Assembly: GCA_001606155.1 (NCBI GenBank)
Contig: LODT01000029.1
Span: forward strand, 744,001-808,000
Reading direction: 5' to 3'
Source: Tieghemostelium lacteum
Lineage: Eukaryota > Evosea > Eumycetozoa > Dictyosteliales > Raperosteliaceae
Length of the DNA stretch: 64,000 nucleotides
In this document: positions 12,801 to 23,500 of the stretch, piece by piece
How the letters are laid out: every line of letters starts with the position of its first letter
Numbering within the stretch: the stretch's first letter is position 1
The notes under the pieces: generated by a model
What the model saw: only the letters and a program-made list of their open reading frames with translations
What the model was told of the DNA's origin: nothing
Databases searched by the model: none
Translations under genes and position numbers: made by a program

Positions 12801-14162
12801 GTCTTAGCATCACCAACTAAAGTTATTCAACCAACAAAACCAACAACAACATCTATAAGAAAATCAAAAGAAACTATAGATATGAAAAAGCAGTCTACCT
12901 ATCCAATTACAGACACAGAGTACTTACAGTTGACCAAGTTTCTACCTTTTGTTGACCTGCGAATTAGAAAACCAAAAAAGAAATGTTACTATTATATACC
13001 TCCTCCACCTGTATTTACATTTTCACCCTCAGATGACTATAGTCCTCTAATTAATAATAATAATAATAACAGTAATGTTAATAGTAGTATTAGTTTTAAT
13101 ATAAATAACATATCATCAATTAGTATAGGTAACAACCAAACATCGACAACAGTTATGGAAATAGATTCAATATCACCAGTTAAACCAGTAGTAAACCCAT
13201 CAACTACTATTTTAAATGACAGTAAAATTGATTTTGATTTTAGTAGTATTGATGATAGTGTTATCATCAGCAATAGTATTTCAAAGGTATCCGTTGTGCA
13301 GCAACAACCTGAACAACAACAACCACCACAAGCACAAGAACAAGAATCAATCAATAATAATGACAAATTTGATAATACACCACAAAATAATAATCTACCG
13401 AGTAGTATCAGTAATAAAACGAATAGTACTTCAAAATCGAGAATTAGTAATAATGAAGATGAAGATATTCTAGATATTTCGTTCCACAGTCAAACTGTAA
13501 AGACTTATAGATTGGTTAAGGGTATTGAAAAGGCATTAAAATCAACAGAAAACTATAATAATAATATTTCAACGAACAAAAAGAGATATACATCGATATT
13601 AGAGGATAGTGATAGTGAAGTTGAACATAGGGTAGAACCTGTGAAAAAGAAATTAAAAATATCAAAACATTCAAGTGAATCTAGAAAAAAGAATTTCAGT
13701 GCACAAATAAAGAAGAAAATATCAAAGAGTAAAAGAAATGGTGATTATAACAAATTCATTGAAAGTGAAGCTGAAGATAGTGACGATGGTGGTGATGACG
13801 AAGAAGATGATCAAGAGTATGACTATGATGACTCTTTTATTTGTGATGACGATGAAGATCATAACTCATCTTTAAATTCATCCTCTCTAGATGAAAAGTA
13901 TAAAAAGAAAAAAAGTAGAAGGAATATGGGAATGTATATGCAATCTCTTCTCAGTCAAAATCCAATATTCACCAGTGGTAAACATAACAATGGTTTTAAG
14001 TTGAAGTATAATGATGTACACTTACATAACCAAGATTATGATACTGATCAAACTTTAGATGATCTATTAGATGATGAACATATTATGAATGCTGATGAAG
14101 CTTTGGAAGATAATAGACCTCTAGATGAAATAGAAGATGATACATTTACACAGAATAAATAA
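9807..14162 (+). CDS. fancm: FANCM/MPH1/Hef-type DNA helicase, intronless
   Basis: A superfamily 2 fork-remodelling translocase of 1451 aa. Seen: an Asn/Pro-rich head (1-230), motif I PTSLGKT (about 293-299), DEAH in CVIADEAHH (about 396-399), motif III SASPGS, and motif VI QRTGRTGR (about 719-726). The segment between the two RecA-like lobes matches the FANCM/MPH1 helical insert in size. Beyond about residue 800 the chain is low-complexity and ends in Lys-rich and Asp/Glu-rich tracts. I see no ERCC4-type nuclease or (HhH)2 module, so it resembles fungal MPH1 more than vertebrate FANCM in architecture. Odd points: motif I has Ser where family members usually have Gly, and motif Ia reads AHTRGL rather than the usual APTKPL. 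Confidence 0.9.
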   Translation: MTNPFNYSIQKYLLDKNQNSNNNNNNNSSGNNPTLQPPQQQTFGARFSLAKQNQTLPISPYHVQSPYKAPPQPQIRNPFGNGIVYNQTAKLTSTGAKKQDVIPPSPVSTVIVTPPKNTINRHINIINGNSPLNSPFKPIQPTDPSFIPPLPTNNNNTNNNNVNTDNQDTNDLNIDNIEFDIDINDLEVNNNQQNVHTTNTTNNNNNNNNTSNITTPKSSRSSYTTKPVNASVHRYSEFLPEGFLFPDTEKAIDYDAEAIKTFYYPRSDDFKVREYQMSIIKTCFLQNTFVCLPTSLGKTFIASVVMLNFFRWFPKSKIVFLAHTRGLTNQQIGAFCKYTGISRDQCVMFTGDTIKPSQRAEYWRKKRIFFLTPQILHNDAQSGKCDASQIRCVIADEAHHVSGKSDYCLSLKEVASQTRFFRIVALSASPGSTDKAIQECINNLLISEMVVKTENSADVKEYVHKKSVDKVLVKLSDPIQKIVRLFPKLCQDPLEYLHKQGCINSPLFENNSQKALKALQTSLTLRQNANIGGAGNFVTITHCNNLSNLYMVYKYLVSHGLSIFFKKIQAIQDEPKNNQMKKLLKSGYWGSIYSETQKLINEGVYHDKLVELGKILIEHFKENGTDSRVMVFSSWVDSVAEISDYLDYIAEEIPHVTHKKFVGKTNSSSKIQQKTLEDFVGGLCNVLIATCIGEEGLDIGEVDLVICYDVQQSPIRNIQRTGRTGRKKDGRCLYIIAETYEELSFDISQNKVNSLEKSAKNYLYHFSERMIPDNINPVVHYQTITEIPDNLDFEGDPTCSPFDAILIKKRKSTNNSTTTTTTKGDIHFDLDDCKNLQKKGFKPIDQYNQVNIDFSKCLSKNNLLNSQLSYHKHVQNSFTTKLMIQTLQHCQNNQLNQTSNIIKSPNIDNIINFSIKDLKSNSNNNSNQKIDNNYKVKSKEPIADDNDIYLDLMEYDVPIPSSYRSKITDYIQPKSTTTTSKIASTPPTITEKPKDINNVLASPTKVIQPTKPTTTSIRKSKETIDMKKQSTYPITDTEYLQLTKFLPFVDLRIRKPKKKCYYYIPPPPVFTFSPSDDYSPLINNNNNNSNVNSSISFNINNISSISIGNNQTSTTVMEIDSISPVKPVVNPSTTILNDSKIDFDFSSIDDSVIISNSISKVSVVQQQPEQQQPPQAQEQESINNNDKFDNTPQNNNLPSSISNKTNSTSKSRISNNEDEDILDISFHSQTVKTYRLVKGIEKALKSTENYNNNISTNKKRYTSILEDSDSEVEHRVEPVKKKLKISKHSSESRKKNFSAQIKKKISKSKRNGDYNKFIESEAEDSDDGGDDEEDDQEYDYDDSFICDDDEDHNSSLNSSSLDEKYKKKKSRRNMGMYMQSLLSQNPIFTSGKHNNGFKLKYNDVHLHNQDYDTDQTLDDLLDDEHIMNADEALEDNRPLDEIEDDTFTQNK

Positions 14163-14324
14163 ACGACAATTATAATAGTTTTCTGTTACAAAAAGATGTA
14201 CTATATTCGAATAAATTTTTCTTTTTTTGATTCATATATTATAATATTGGCCTTAATTTTTTATTAGTATGTTAAATTAAATGGTTTTTAAAAATAAAAA
14301 TAGAAATTTGATTGATGTTCTCTA

Positions 14325-14809
14325 TTAACCCTTAAAGTTTCTGGAGAGCAAGGTGTGAATCCGTGCCAAAACGGAAACAGTACAGCAAAAAGGACAAAAT
14401 AAAGGCAAAAACAGTACTTTGATAAAAGGAATAGAAAATTTATTTATTTATATATTTATAATTAGAAATTATACACTAGATTCATTATTATCCATAATAT
14501 TTTTATTATTTGTTGTGGTGTTGGTGTTTTTTTATATTTTCGTTTGCATGTTAGGGTTGTGATCAGCAACTGCACAATAGGTGTGATAATTCTTTATGGC
14601 AAACACATTGGGTGGAGTGTTTGGTTGAGCACAATTAGTATATAGACACTTTTTTTTTGGTTGAAATTATCAATTCAGGACGACCTAAGTTTTATTGGGA
14701 GTAGTCATATTTTATTTCTAGTTACCGGTATTTTATTTATTTTTCTTGGAAAAAAAATTCAAAAAAAAAAATTCAAAGTCCAAAAGAACTGCAGCACTTT
14801 CAGGGTTAA
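14325..14809. mobile_element. TTAA-flanked MITE-like element (piggyBac-type ends)
   Basis: A 477-bp core (14329-14805) is bounded by TTAA on both sides (14325-14328 and 14806-14809). Its ends are imperfect inverted repeats: left CCCTTAAAGTTTCTGGAG, right (reverse complement) CCCTGAAAGTGCTGCAG. TTAA duplication with CCC-starting ends is the hallmark of piggyBac-superfamily transposons. There is no transposase inside; the longest frame (14661-14855) looks non-coding. A second GGGTTAA end lies 46 bp further right, at 14849-14855, so the outer border is ambiguous. A non-autonomous element is the best reading. Confidence 0.5.
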
Positions 14810-14854
14810 ATTCAACGTTTTCAATATTTACAAATACTCAGGTTTTAAGGGTTA

Positions 14855-17679
14855 ATGATGAAAGATAGATATGTAAATTTACATATCTATATTAATTTCA
14901 TTAGAGATGTTTATCCAAATTATGATTACAAAGAATCATCATTAAGTGGTCTGACATTATTTGATTATTATTTTAAAAAACCAGACTCAGTTAGACAGTT
15001 TGTAGATCATTTCGTACAGTGGGTAGATAAAGAAGAAGAGACATATCTAAAATATAGTTTAGAATTCTGTCAGAAAGTAGTAAAGAATGCCATGAGTGAT
15101 CCTTTATTGTTTCAAGATAAAATAGTACCCTGGTTAAAGGCACCCTCAACAAGCAACACTAAAAACATCAATCACAATAACAGAGATATATTAAAAATAC
15201 GATCTCTGATTTGTTCTGATGAAATTGATAAATACTTGATAGACTATTATTTTAGAAATGGTTGTATGGAAAAGCTATTTCAAGCCACTCTACACACAGA
15301 TAAATATAGTGCCATTTCTTTTTTACAGTCCATCAAAAATATTTTATTCGATAAAGATATCAAGTTTTATTTCAATCAGTTTCCTTTTTCGATAATGCAA
15401 GATGTTTGTACATTTATTTAAACTATTATGTAACTAAAATTTATAAGATAATTTATTAACATTTAACTATATAGATTTTTATTAAAGATTCGGGTACCCA
15501 AAATTACAATTTAAAAAATAGTGAACAAACATCTTGTCCTCTCTTGATATTAAAAATTACAGAAAAATTGATAAAATCACTGTACAAGGGTAAAAACCAA
15601 TTTCAAGGGGTTAGAGAATCAGTTGTACCGATGAATGTTGGATTTGTTAGATTACTCATGACTATAGCCTCATATACTGAAATGAATTCCTTTAAAGAAT
15701 TTGTTTGTTTGAATACATTCCAGAATCTGACAAAAAAAGAAATACACGAACTAAAGGAAGACTACATGTTATTTTTACCATATAGTTTCGAATTCAGTAA
15801 CAGTATTGGGTATTACAAGGAACACTTTGGTAAAGAATATATTGAAAAAGAAACACTATCATTTTTTTTTAAAAATGTGAAAATAGGGGCAAATTTATGT
15901 GTGTTATCAACAATAGATCGAAATACCATTAAGAGTAATCTAACTAAAATCTATACCAGTTTGGAAGGTTTTTTAAAAACCAAGCATTCTTCTATATCAT
16001 TTGTGCCCATCATTCACTGTCTCAGTGGTATTGCTGCTGAACATTGTAAAATCACAAGTAAATTTGCAGAGACTATTGTTAATGCTATATTCAAACACCC
16101 AACAACACTATTTGATGACACCAACCAACCATTGCAAGATCTATTTATCAAGTTGTGTTCACAATTTCCTGAGATTGTTTTAAAAAATTTTATTACAATC
16201 GTCGATTGCACATTACGTCAGAACCTAGGTTATGGGTGTAAAGTATTTTTTACCTTGGGCTTAGAGAGGATACGTAAATTGGATAAATTAGAAGCCTATT
16301 CTAAATCGTTATGGAATCAATTGAAGAAATCAAAAGATGCGAAATCAGCTGGGTTATTAATATATTTTGTTGGTAGTGATCCAAAAGAGGTATTGGAATA
16401 CCTACAATTAGAGCAGTATTCGTTACCATTTGGTGATCTTTCTGGAGAAAAAGTTCTCTTAAAACTAATCGAAGCTGATGATAAAAGGTATCTTAATATT
16501 TTGCATAATCCAAATCATTTGATTACTGGGAAAGAAGGTCAACAAATTGCAATTGAATGGGCACAAACTAAAGAAGATTTTCAGAGTTTGTTTAAATTGG
16601 TAGTAGAAACTGCTACCAATTTAGAAACATCGCTATGGTGTAGTGATTTCATAAAATATTTCATCGGCAGTGAATATGAGGATCTCGCAAAACAATGTTT
16701 ATCTGATATACTATTAATTAATCGATCTAGGGAACTATTTGATTTAATGGGAAAAATGAATCGATATTTCGACATTGATAGTTCAATTCTAAAATATTTC
16801 AATTTCATTCATGATTATCAGGAGGTTGCATTTGATTTATTATTCAGCGTAAATAATATACCAAATAATTTTTTAGATACCCAAGAGTATTTCTCATTGA
16901 ATTTCAAAACTCAATTGGAAGTATATCATCAACTGTATTTTTCACCTAAATCTAGTTTATCTACTCCCATGGACTATTGTAATAGAGAACTATCAATAAT
17001 TCACCAAAAGACTATTAATAGAATATTACCCGGTTTATATCCAGTTTCAGCTAAAGAGCTTTGTCATGTAGTAGACCTTTTCAAAGATATTCCAATTGAG
17101 AATACTATATCTGAACCACAAATTTTATTTGAACACAGATTAAATACTTTAAATTCTAATAGAAAAAAAGTTCTAAAATATATAACAAAACTAAAAAACA
17201 CCACCATTAACTCAAATCTGAAATTCCTCTTTGATGGAGAAGGTGAACTAAAAGATGACAAGGGTTACTACCACTCTTATAAAAAGCTGAAAGAGTTTTA
17301 TAATGTCTATCAATGTGAATCTCTTTCATTATCAACTGCTCCAATTTATAAGTTTGAAAAAGATTTGGTGAATCTCAAGCATCTATATTTGACAACATCA
17401 CAAAATTCTAATGATTTATTCTACAATTCAGTAGAAGAATTTGTTAAACATTGTACTCAATTACAATCCTTTACTTTGAATGTCAAGGATAACTTTCTAA
17501 ATTCAGATATAATGGTAAATATCGTTAAATTAATATTGGAACATAATAGTGGCACGTTATCAATTGTTCAAATTTTTCATTCACAATTGTATTTCCCAAT
17601 TGATTACGAAAATAATCTAAAAGAGTTTAAAAATTCTCATAATGAATTTACATATGAAATCAAAGTTATCTACAAATAA
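14855..17679 (+). CDS. Unrecognised large helical protein, 917 aa
   Basis: Exon 1 is 14855-15403 and exon 2 is 15475-17679. The intron uses a GTTTGT donor and TATATAG acceptor and is phase 0, joining MQD to IFIKDSG. I do not recognise the family. The chain is rich in Leu, Ile, Phe, Lys and Asn, without signal peptide or membrane segments. It reads like a helical repeat scaffold (long stretches with Leu every 3-4 residues); the last ~130 residues alternate hydrophobic and polar residues in an LRR/F-box-like way (VNLKHLYLTT, CTQLQSFTLNV). An in-frame TAA at 14846 precedes the first ATG. That ATG begins on the last base of a GGGTTAA transposon-like end, so the 5' end may have been reshaped by insertion. 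Confidence 0.6.
14865..14890. repeat. 26-bp perfect palindrome
   Basis: A perfect inverted repeat without spacer is centred between 14877 and 14878; the central ten bases are TGTAAATTTACA trimmed by one on each side. It overlaps codons 4-12 of the 917-aa gene and lies 10 bp after the TTAA end. It may be a protein-binding site or a hairpin. Confidence 0.75.
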
Positions 17680-17846
17680 GAATAAAACACATAGATATAT
17701 GTGTATTTTACTATTGTAATTTTATTTAAAATGGTTTCTGTTTGTTTTAATCAGTTGTTGAATTTGTATCTCCTGAGTATGGAGATTGAGTTCCGCTTGT
17801 AGTAGAAGAAGTAGTTGGGGTAGTTGAAGTAGTAATATCATCACTA

Positions 17847-18396
17847 ATACTTTGTATTAGATGGGGTAGTAGTATTATTATTAATATTAATATTATTATT
17901 ATTATGAATTTTGGCACCTGAAGAAGATGATGTATCTTGAATAGAAATGTCTTCAATCTATCATTCAACAGATGGAGTAGTTGGTGGTGTTAATTTAATA
18001 TCCTATTTTTGTTGAGCCATCTTTCTTAAGAATTGAGAATTCTGGGGACCAGTTTCATCAACTAACCAAGATAATAAACCACTTGGGTTTTGTAAGAGAA
18101 TATATGGTGAATCAAGTTCAGAAATTTTACCAGCATCCAATTCTTTTACCTTATTTAAATTTATCAATTTCTTCTTTAGACCAAGGTCCAGAGTTTTTTA
18201 GAATATTCAGGTTATGTCTATTTAATGTTAAGTCAAATTTTTGTTCATTAAAATATTATATATATAATATTATTATTATAATATAATAATATATAATATA
18301 ATATTATTATAATATATAATATTATATATATATCTTACCTTCATTAATTCTTTGTATTTCTCTCTGTCTGGCTAAGAAATCATAACCGTATGACAT
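17847..18396 (-). pseudogene. Decayed host gene with ABCC/MRP-transporter-like C-terminus
   Basis: On the minus strand about 18220-17990 a coding stretch reads GPWSKEEIDKF, then, after a frame change near 18150, LDAGKISELDSPYILLQNP...LLSWLVDETGPQNSQFLRKMAQQ. The second part resembles the end of the second nucleotide-binding domain of ABCC transporters (D-loop to C-terminus), but no Walker or signature motif is left. Two in-frame stops then interrupt a poly-Asn/Thr tail. A possible first exon (ATG at 18396, MSYGYDFLARQREIQRINE, donor GTAAGA) precedes an AT-only intron. Whether that exon belongs to the same gene is unclear. The whole is broken and too short to be a transporter. Confidence 0.45.
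18245..18335. repeat. AT-only simple repeat (TA/ATT)n
   Basis: Roughly 90 bp contain almost only A and T in TATA, ATT and AAT units. They lie within the presumed intron of the decayed gene. The tract can fold on itself, since many units are self-complementary. Confidence 0.8.
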
Positions 18397-18981
18397 TTAT
18401 TGATTAGACACCTTTGAAATTCATCAAATTTAAGAGTAATATTGAATACTAACAATAATATTAAAAATAATTACTCAACAGCAATAATAACTCACGCGTG
18501 GATATTTGTCATATTATGAATTAATCATGCATAATGATATATTGAATGTTATTTAATAGTACTACTACACAACTTCAACAAGACTATATAATGTAAGATA
18601 TATCTAAACGTCTTAGAATTTAACATTTATTATGTAATATAAGAAATTTAGTTTATAGATTGTGGTTTTTAAGACTCTATTTGTAAAAGCCAAATCTCAC
18701 TATAAATTTTTAGAGGTTTATCACATTACCTCTTTCAATATACAGTAATGATCATTTTAATTTAAACAAACCAGCCAATACAATATCCAAAATTATCAAA
18801 TTCCTTATCCTCTAGTATAGATTCCCTTCTCTAGATTATAGATTAAAATATTCCTTCAATAAACTATAAAATTCCAACTAGGAATGTCATACTAAAATTA
18901 TAATTGATAACTTAAAATTTCACAGTTTTACATTTAAAGTTATAAGTTTAAATGAATAAAGACAATGAGTCTATGTGAATT
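18397..18981. other. Gene-free AT-rich interval
   Basis: Between the decayed gene and the 3' end of the EEP phosphodiesterase. I see no frame with coding character, no RNA gene and no repeat pair. The only GC-richer spot is CTCACGCGTGGATA near 18492. Confidence 0.5.
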
Positions 18982-20301
18982 TTATTTTTGTATTTCAAAT
19001 ACGCCATAGAGTCCAAAATGATCAGATGGATATATTGGTTCGTTTGGTTGTAGATTTTCTTTTAGTCTTGTTGTAATATCTATATAAATTGGATCAGAGC
19101 CTATTAAACTAATACTAATTGGTATTAATGTTTCAATAGGTACTTGATTATCTATTTGATTATTAGATTTAAAAACTATTCTATCTACTCTTTTTCTTTT
19201 TTTAATATAGGTAAAACCTTGTTCATTATTACTATTATTGATTTCTTGTGATATTTGATTATTATAATTACTACTATTATTATTTTGATTTAAATTACTA
19301 TTGTTTCTATTTAATTCCATCCACATATCTCGCAAATATGGTAAACTATTATCATTATTATTATTTAAAAATTCATTTTCTTTAGCACTGGATCCAAAAT
19401 TAAAATCACCCAAGAGAAATGTATGATTATATGGCTCTTCATCTTGATGTGGAGCATTAGTATCTAAATTTTCATGTGACTGTTGTTGTTGTTGAATAAA
19501 TTCCAATTGTTTAATTCTACAATCAGAATTTTGATCCAAACTTTCTAAATGAACTGTTGATATTGAAATAACAGTATTATTATTCAATTTACAAATGGCT
19601 CTTAAAACTTTTCTAGATTGATTGGTACCGGGTAGTGGTGATATTGAGAATTTGAGGATTTGTACAGTTTTATATTTTATCAACATCAGTACACCATATG
19701 GAAACACTGTATCAAAATCACCATTGTCACTTATACAATAGCTGTTCCTCAACCATACCTGATCTTTAATATAATCTAAAAACGTTGGTGTCACCTCTTG
19801 AAGACATATGATATCAGGTTGATAATGTGAAAGTATTTTAAATAGTTCGTTGGCTCTTTCTTTCCACAAAAAACTATCAAACCAAACATTATATGTTATA
19901 AATGATAATTTAGTTTGATTATTATCTAGAATTTGGTGAGGATACAGTTTATAATTATAAACTATCCACTTATTTAATGTAATAGAATAAATAAAAGGTG
20001 AAAGTACTGCACTGCTTGTATATTTTTTCAGTATTAGATTTTCATCAATTCCTTTGTATTCTGATACTAGTCCACCAGAACATATTCTTTCTTCATAAAC
20101 TCTTCCATCTGGAGTTCTGACTTGTGTTTTGGTGCTGTTTAATGACCTTCTATTGAACTGTAATAGCTGTTGTATAGTTCCTGTTGTATTACTATCTATA
20201 TTATCTCCACTACTACTTGTTTTTAGTTTTATTTTTGTTATAGGTGGTGGAGGTGGTATCACACCAACAGGTTCATTACGAGGGGTTGTAACATCGTTCA
20301 T
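18982..20301 (-). CDS. Endonuclease/exonuclease/phosphatase-family protein, TDP2-like
   Basis: A single-exon protein of 439 aa. The metal-dependent EEP fold is clear: TYNVWFD (about 136), the catalytic Glu in CLQEV (about 169), a histidine-bearing STVHLES strand, LLGDFNF, a KRVDRIVF segment and the C-terminal SDHFGLYG (His 428). The last two elements fit tyrosyl-DNA phosphodiesterase 2-like enzymes, which release topoisomerase II from DNA 5' ends. The family also includes RNA deadenylases and lipid phosphatases, so the substrate is not settled. Residues 1-130 are not part of the fold; a short segment (VRTPDGRVYEERICSGG) looks structured. A long Asn-rich insert sits between GDFNF and the last motif. 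Confidence 0.75.
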   Translation of the reverse strand: MNDVTTPRNEPVGVIPPPPPITKIKLKTSSSGDNIDSNTTGTIQQLLQFNRRSLNSTKTQVRTPDGRVYEERICSGGLVSEYKGIDENLILKKYTSSAVLSPFIYSITLNKWIVYNYKLYPHQILDNNQTKLSFITYNVWFDSFLWKERANELFKILSHYQPDIICLQEVTPTFLDYIKDQVWLRNSYCISDNGDFDTVFPYGVLMLIKYKTVQILKFSISPLPGTNQSRKVLRAICKLNNNTVISISTVHLESLDQNSDCRIKQLEFIQQQQQSHENLDTNAPHQDEEPYNHTFLLGDFNFGSSAKENEFLNNNNDNSLPYLRDMWMELNRNNSNLNQNNNSSNYNNQISQEINNSNNEQGFTYIKKRKRVDRIVFKSNNQIDNQVPIETLIPISISLIGSDPIYIDITTRLKENLQPNEPIYPSDHFGLYGVFEIQK

Positions 20302-20510
20302 GAATAGATAATGTCAAAAAATTATAATAAAAAAAAAATCACACTTTTCATAAAAAAAAAACCAAACCACATTGTATTTTCATTAAAATTATTTTACAAT
20401 TTATTTGATTCCACCTTGATGTTTCATGTGCAAACCAAAAAAAAAAAAAAAAAAATAAACTATGATTATTATTATTAATATTATTATTATATTGAGTTTG
20501 TTTTTAGTGT

Positions 20511-23500
20511 TTATGTTAAAAGTTTTCCTAATTGAGACATTTTAAAAACTTTGAAATCCAAATTGGCATCAATTTTGACGACACCAATAGCACCTAACAG
20601 TACAAATAGAGTACCTTCATGACCAGTGTAATTACCCTTAACAACCACAACTCTGTCTTTCTTGGCTGGTGGAACCAATTCCAGATGTTCTTGAGAGATA
20701 TTTGAAACAGTTTCTTTGGTATCCAATAATTGTAGTTTACAAGTGGTCTCAGTGGTGTTTTCTAAGACCAAAGCATGTTTACCAACGTGTACTGGGGAAG
20801 AAGCTGTGAAGACAACTTCAATATTAATACCTTTCCAGATTGGGCTGTCGGCTTCTTCTTCAGCCTCTTCGATGTTAGGTGACTGAGGTGTCTGTGGTTG
20901 ATTATGTGGTGTGTATGGTGACTGTGGAGTTGGTTGATCATATTGACTATGACTGTACCCTGGGGTTGGTGTATCATAACTATTGATACTTGGAGTTGAC
21001 ATGTTACCCAAATTGGGTGTACCTCTTTGATGATTATCATAGGGTGTGTATTGATCGTGTCTGTGAATTTCTGATGGTGTATTTGGAGTATATGGACTGT
21101 ATGCTGAATAAGATGTACCAGGTGTAGTAGAACTACTGTAATCCTGTGGAGTGTCCATAGATCTAGTTGACCATGGATCTGAATTATATCTAGATGCACC
21201 TGATGATGATCCACCATGAACTGACATACTTGGATCGTAAACTGGTGTTTTGCTTGCCAAATACAAACTGTTGGAGTCCACTTGAGGTCTTTGGTTTTGC
21301 AGTAGAATATCGGATTTCTTTAGATTTATCTTTTTGGAATTGGTTTGAAGTTCCACTTGAACCCAATCATCTGTACACTCTTTAACGATACCAATATAAC
21401 CCTTCCAATTACCAGTCTTAATAGTGACAACTTTGTGAAGAGGTGAATCATCTCTACCTCCTCTACCACCACCTCTACCTCCTCTACCACCTCCTCTACC
21501 ACCTCCACCTCTACCACCTCTGAAACCAGAATCATTACTATTCTGATTGCCAAATGAATTTTGTGGACTATTGAATGAACCACCAGGTTGCTTATTTCTA
21601 TTACCACCAAGAAGAGATGCATAATTTGAACGAACTACAAAGACACCTCCATTCTCAAAGACATCTTTACTCTTGATAAAGAGAAAAGTTCTAGAAATTT
21701 GGAGAATGTTACCTTGTTTACCTTTATAGAGACCATCTACAACCTCAGTCATGTCACCCTTATTTAGAGTGTTTCCATGTGCGTCCAAAGCAGTAGCTAC
21801 ATTACGTCTCTTGTTTCCAACTTCTTGAAGTTTTACAGTGTTGAGATTACCATGTTCATCGAGAATCTTAAAAGAGTCTCTTTCCACTTTAATAATGATA
21901 CCAATCTTATGATTGGAAGTCTGCACAAGATCATGCAACTGATAGTTGCCCAACTCTAATTTACCAGTGGATATCTCAGAACACTCTTGAATATCTTGAA
22001 TCTTTACTTTAACCTCAGTCATGGTGAGATCAGATAGCAGTACCACTGTTATATCTTCAACTCTCAATACTAAACCAGTTTCACCTTCGTAACGACCAGA
22101 AATGACTTTAACATGGTCACCAATCTTAAAGTACTTTTGCAACTCTGACTCTTTAAAGAGCAATAGGTCATTGATATCCTCGTGAATTGGCATAATAGTA
22201 ATAGAGTTCTCGTCCACCGACTCTACAACACCCATGAGATTCTTTAGATCACCTTCAATGACTTTTACAGTGTCACCTTTGGCAAATGTTGTAATTGGTT
22301 TCTTTGCAATCTGAGGTAGATTGGCAGTAGACAGCATAGTTGAAGTTGATGATTTCTGACGATCTTCAGAATCAGATTGATCAGAGTCATCAGAGTCATA
22401 AGTTCTCTTTTTATCAGAATCTTTATCCTGACTGAACTTTGCCAATTCTTCAAGAGTTGGTTGAACACCATCAGTGAAGATACTTGAGACTCTTAAAGCC
22501 TTATGAAGGAAACCATCTTGATATTTTTCATTGTTAAAGATATAATAAATATTTCCAGAGGTTTTGTTACCCCTCTGTGTGATTTTTTGTGGGAATCGTT
22601 TTTGAACATCGTCATGATTAAAGAATCTAGCTTGAGGTCTAGATCGCTTTCTCTTTTCTGGTTTCTTCTTTTTTTTGGATTTATCTAGGTCATCTTCTTG
22701 ATGTTCCTCTTCCTCATCTTCATTTTTCTTTTTATCTTCCTCTGAGAAATCAATTCTAGGGATAATCTTTACAATAACACGACTCTTAGCTGGGTCGTAT
22801 CCAATAACCTGTCCAATATCGTTTTTGTATTTACCCAACTTGACACGAATCCAAGTTCCTCTCTTTAGATCCAATTGTTTCTTACTGGTACTGATAATCT
22901 CTATAATATCCTTCAGTGGAATGAGCATTGGTGTAAATGAAAGCAATGCTGTCATACCTTTAATTGCCTGTTTGACATGTGTTTCTCTTTCAGCTTCCAC
23001 ATAAATGTGACCTGGAAGATGTTGAGGTGCCATTATAGACTTTATCAACACTCTCTCCTCTAGAGGATAGTTTTGTGTATTTAACATCTTTTGCATCATT
23101 TGGGCAATGAAATGTCTTTCCTCACCTGTACGACACTTCAAACGCCAATACGACTGTTTAGGAAGATTATCATCAAAATCCTCTTCATCATCGCGCATAT
23201 ATATCTCTGCTCTCTGTTTAATATATTCTTCAATTTCCTCATCTGTTTTTTGAAGGTTTGTATGAAAATTAAGATGTTCCCCTCTTGAATATTCTTTATC
23301 TTCATTTTCTCTAGGTTCTACAAAATCTTTTTCAGCTATAAGATCGTCTTCATCATATTCATCATCTTCAGATCCAGCTTCAGCTTCATCTTCAATCAAA
23401 GAGCTTATATATCTCTCTCTCTTTGATTTTTTCTTTTTTCTACCTCTATCTTCTTCTTCTTCCTCTTCATCTTCATCTAGATAATCTTCTTCTTCCTCAT

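Noticed and set aside
13037-13366. Cys/Leu-rich minus-strand frame
   Set aside because: It is the antisense shadow of Asn/Gln-rich codons in the FANCM gene.
14661-14855. 64-codon plus-strand frame inside the MITE-like element
   Set aside because: Low-complexity Phe/Lys composition, no similarity to transposases, and it ends at the element border by chance.
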